Source: Phragmites australis
Taxonomy: Eukaryota; Streptophyta; Magnoliopsida; Poales; Poaceae
Assembly (NCBI RefSeq): GCF_958298935.1
Contig: NC_084936.1
Coordinates: 3,417,501 to 3,481,500, forward strand
Direction: 5' to 3'
DNA: 64,000 nt
A model generated the notes under the pieces. The model had not been told where the DNA came from. It ran no database searches and saw only the letters and a list, made by a program, of their open reading frames with translations. Shown here piece after piece: positions 60,713-64,000 of the stretch. The position numbers and the translations under genes are program-made. Each line of letters starts with the position of its first letter. Position 1 is the stretch's first letter.

Positions 60713-61270
60713 ATGTCTGTTGGAAATACTCAAACTAGAGAACTTGATTTGGACGCACACAAGCACACAAAGAAGAACACAAGAAAGCTAACACGCACAG
60801 GGGCTTTAAGCCACAACTTCCACATACGACCTCTTGATTCGGCCACCTCTTTAGGATTCCAGGCCATCGTGCCCATGCAAGCATCCCCTCTCTGTATGCA
60901 TCCATCCATGCAAAGCTCGACCGCTTCCTGCTCCTGGATGTGCGCTACGACTTGACCACTTCCTGGCCACAAACACGTGCAAGAACACATATATGTATAC
61001 TCATCTTCTAGCTTCACTTGATGCTAATCCGCTCACACTACTGACGATCCATCCACTCTACCATGACGCCATGCATGCATGCTAACCAAACCACTACTAG
61101 CATGACCACAAGCCAGGCCGACGCTAACAAGTCATGCATCGAATTAACTAAACAACTACAAGCAAACTAACTTGTACAAAAAAATACTAAAACTAGTGCT
61201 AATCAAGATTAGTGCTAACATATATCCCCTAATCTTGATTGGCTTTATTTGTGCGTCTCCATATTGGGCT

Positions 61271-63087
61271 TCAAAGTAGCGCCGGCTCGTCATCAGCGTC
61301 CTCCATGGCAAGCAGCGCCTCTTTCTCCTTCTTGGACACATGACATTTCTTTTCCCAAGAGTAGTGCCCATACTCTCGGCAATTGTAGCAGCGCACCTTG
61401 GCCTTGTCAAAAGTGCTCTTCTTCTTGCCGCTCTTCTTCACACGTGCTCTCCATTCTTCCTCCGTAAGAAGCAAGCGACCACCCCCGGCTTCAGCTTCAT
61501 TGTTATCAATTTCGTAACTTTCCTCCACAGACTTGAGACGACCGGTGAGCTCCTCAACGGATATTGTCTTTAAATCGATCAGCTGCTCGATGGAGATAGC
61601 CACCTGGGTGTACTTGGATGGAACCACACGAAGCAATTTCTTGGCCATCGCCTCATCTTCCATCACACTGCCTAAGGTACGGATGTTATTAATGAGGCCT
61701 GTCAGCCGCATGGCAAAGTCATCCATAGACTCGCCTTCCTTCATGCGGATCAACTCGAACTCCTTACGCAAAGTCTGCACCTTTGCCTCGCGCACACCCT
61801 CAACACCCATGCGCATTGTGCACACGGTCTCCCATGCCTCCTTCACGGAGTTCTTCACTGCCAATGTCGCCAACATTTTCGGCGGCACCGCTTGGAGGAT
61901 GGCTGACAATGCCATTGATGAGAACATCACTCCCTCGGATACATACAATGATCCTCCATTGAACTTTCAAGGTCCAATCACAAGAGCTCGCGCACGACAA
62001 TTAAATTTAGAGGTGAGCTCGTTCCTAAGCAACTCTTTATATAATTTTGAGAATAGATTACTACCTAATGATTATGTGTTGGTTAGGAATCATGGAGAGG
62101 ACAAGGAGACACATAGAGGAAGGCTTGGAGGCGTGGAGGAGCAGCTAGGACGTCCAACAACAGCAGGAGGTCCAGTCCAACTCGAGTCCGAATCAGCCTC
62201 GACCTCCAGGACCAGCGAGCAGTAAAACGGACGTCCAGGACGCATCCGGACTCCGTTTTCGACGATTCACATATGGTTGGAAAGATAATTTCATAAGGAA
62301 ACCAATGGCGTTGGTTTGAGGTCCAAATGCCTTCTGAGTCAACGGGAAACGTCGAAACAAGTCAGCGTCCAGAATCTGTCCCGGTGCTGCGTCACCGTTT
62401 TTGGTCCATTGGGCCATGTATCGTGTTGGAGTCCATTAGGGACACATCCAGGGGTCCTTGGCCGACCCTAGTCCTTTATATACAGTAGCCGCCGCCCTAA
62501 TTAGGGTTGGGTTTTGCTTAGATTATTCTGTCAAGAACAGTTTCGCCGTTTCGTCGGTTTGTGAGACCCCAACTCGTGAGATTAATCATTCATCTGCAAT
62601 TTGGTTGCATTCTTCCTTGTTCTTGCTTGTGTTCTTCGATTCGCAGGCAAGGATTTTAGCCTTCTTGGCGAGGTCAACCGTGCAACGCCGGTTGATAACC
62701 AGAGGAGACGTGGTGCTGCGATTGCGGGGTTTCGGATCGTGTTGTTCGGAAGCCGGATCGACTTGTGTCTCGTTTCCACCAAATCGAGAGTTACCAGAAC
62801 CTTTCGGAAGATCGGGAACCCTTGTTCATATTAGCCATCATATAGATCTGGTACTCCGTGCCGCTGGGCTCGATAGCATCCCAAACACCTTGAGCCTGCA
62901 TGTTTACCTTCATTAGGAGTGACCATTTGATGTAGTTGCTGCTCGTGAGCACAGGGTAACGCACTGTCACCCCGGCCTCCTTCACGTGTTGCACAATGAG
63001 CTCGCGGCCACCCTCATCGTCGTTGCGGATCCTAGGATGCGGTGGTGTCGTTGAGCGTCGAGGCGACTTGGAGCCGGAGCCCGACAT
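61271..63087 (-). pseudogene. Copia-type gag interrupted by an insertion
   Basis: The start (63087) reads MSGSGSKSPRRSTTPP, then the DUF4219-like YPVLTSSNYIKWSLLMKVNM and GVWDAIEP. After the insert (61916-62833) the gag continues with ALSAILQAVPPKMLATLAVK, KEFELIRMKEGESMDDFAMR (UBN2 region) and a zinc knuckle CYNCREYGHYSWEKKC, whose last spacing is two residues longer than the usual CX2CX4HX4C, to the stop at 61271. Without the insert and one copy of the target duplication the frame is continuous. Gag forms the virus-like particle of the element. Confidence 0.8.
61916..62833 (+). mobile_element. Gypsy-derived fragment nested in gag
   Basis: The 918-bp insert is flanked by GCCAT (61911-61915 and 62834-62838). 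On plus it encodes a Ty3/gypsy polyprotein C-terminus (FQGPITRARARQLNLEVSS) to a stop at 62225. LTR-like sequence follows, with a TATA-like TTTATATACAG at 62474 and a leader. It is a 5'-truncated piece with one LTR, not a solo LTR. Confidence 0.65.
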
Positions 63088-63753
63088 GGCGGATCAAGAT
63101 CACGTGGTTCTGATACCAAATGTTGGAAATACTCAAATTAGAGAACTTGATTTGGACGCACACAAGCACACGAAGAAGAACACAAGAAAGCTAACACACG
63201 CAGGGGCTTTGCGGCACAACACACACACTCAACTTTCTTTTTATTGATCTTCCAAATGCTAAGTACATGCTTTAAATAGACACAAGCCACTAGCTAACAT
63301 GCAGACTTACACACACGCGTGGGAGCTTGATCCGAATTTCAAGCCACAAATTCCACATACGACCTCTTGACTCGACCACCACTCCAGGATTCCAGGCCAT
63401 CGTGCCCATGCAAGCATCCACTCTATGTATGCATCCATCCATGCAAAGCTCGACCGCTTCCTGCTCCTGGATGTGCGCTACAACTCGACCACTTCCTGGT
63501 CGCAAACACGTGCAAGAACACATGCATGTAGCTCATCTTCTGGCTTCTCTTGATGCTGATCCGCTCACATCGCTGCCGATCCATCCACTCTGCCATGACG
63601 TCATGCATGCATGCTAACCAAACCACTACTAGCCTGACCACAAGCCAGGCCGACGCTAACAAGTCATGCATCGAACTAACTAAACAACTACAAGCAAACT
63701 GACTTGTACAAAAAAAATACTAAAATAACTGCTAATCAAGATTAGTGCTAACA

Positions 63754-63917
63754 ATGTCTACCTTTCTTCCCCACTGCCAGCAACCTCCCAAGCTCGACCC
63801 CGTCGCCAAGAAGCTCGACACCACCCGCTGCTCCAACATGTTCCTAACCAAGCCCGTCGCTTGGTGAGCACACTGCACCAAAGGTGATGTCTCACCGACC
63901 GTTTCCCCACCACCACG

Positions 63918-63962
<45 letters not shown>

Positions 63963-64000
63963 TCGCACAAGGCCGAGCACTACCGCCATAGATGCCGGTG
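63754..64000. other. GC-rich flank with (CT)n microsatellite
   Basis: This continues the sequence interrupted by the gag-only element. A (CT)n run lies at 63920-63960. ORFs across it are repeat artefacts. Confidence 0.5.

Larger units (their letters stand above)
60718..63753 (-). mobile_element. Gag-only LTR retrotransposon (TR-GAG type), complete ends
   Basis: Two direct LTRs start TGTTGGAAATACTCAAA and end GTGCTAACA: 60718-61220 (503 bp) and 63121-63753 (633 bp). The shorter has an internal deletion of about 130 bp. The whole is flanked by the perfect 5-bp repeat ATGTC (60713-60717 and 63754-63758). On minus, a primer-binding site TGGTATCAGAACC lies next to the 63121 LTR and a purine run (AGATTAGGGGATATA) precedes the 61220 LTR. 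The internal region encodes only gag: no protease, integrase or RT. It must use another element's enzymes. A foreign 918-bp fragment is nested in gag. Confidence 0.85.

Noticed and set aside
61533..62225. A 230-codon plus-strand ORF as a novel gene
   Set aside because: Its first part is antisense to gag and its second part is a gypsy polyprotein C-terminus; the two are joined only by the nested insertion.
63732..63989. Arg/Glu-rich ORFs at the window end
   Set aside because: Produced by the (CT)n microsatellite read on minus.

Overview
The window is nuclear DNA of a flowering plant, almost certainly a grass. This is inferred from multi-exon genes with GT-AG introns, Stowaway, Tourist, CACTA, hAT and Mutator elements, Ty1/copia and Ty3/gypsy retrotransposons, and gene copies that resemble grass orthologues. 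There are no operons. Genes are sparse and most of the sequence is transposon-derived or unrecognised.

Clear host loci: (1) an intact ribosomal protein eL34 gene on + (20713-23226, four coding exons, TATA box at 20608); (2) a MIR395 cluster on + (about 44.6-47.6 kb) of 14 hairpins spaced about 189 bp apart, with a TATA box at 44579; six hairpins carry the canonical mature miR395 on the 3' arm; (3) an intact seven-exon WAT1-related (EamA) transporter on - (48116-50212, 346 aa); (4) a SPO11-2-like meiotic topoisomerase locus on - (51903-54853) in which about eleven exons can be followed but splice-site changes, an in-frame stop and a missing start suggest a pseudogene.

Layout: 0-7 kb holds an acidic low-complexity tract, a hAT-like MITE and a solo LTR (3608-5248). 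7.2-11.4 kb is a mosaic of unrelated gene fragments (MATH, receptor-like kinase, bZIP zipper, PTB-like RRM) with a hAT MITE and a primer-binding site. 13.0-15.6 kb is a second long solo-type LTR related in layout to the first. 15.8-19.0 kb is a hAT-like element split by a 2.86-kb Harbinger-like element. 20-23 kb is eL34. 23.8-35.5 kb is decayed copia elements on -, with LTR-like and GC-rich segments between them. 38-43.6 kb has two CACTA elements, a Stowaway and a local duplication. 44.6-54.9 kb is the gene-dense part (MIR395, WAT1, SPO11-2). 57.5-59.7 kb is a decayed MULE transposase. 60.7-63.8 kb is a structurally complete gag-only LTR element with 5-bp target duplications and a nested gypsy-derived fragment.

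The main biological signal is the MIR395 array, a sulfate-starvation regulator. By established knowledge miR395 represses ATP sulfurylase and a low-affinity sulfate transporter. The array appears to have grown by tandem duplication of a 189-bp unit, with a MITE later splitting off the last unit.
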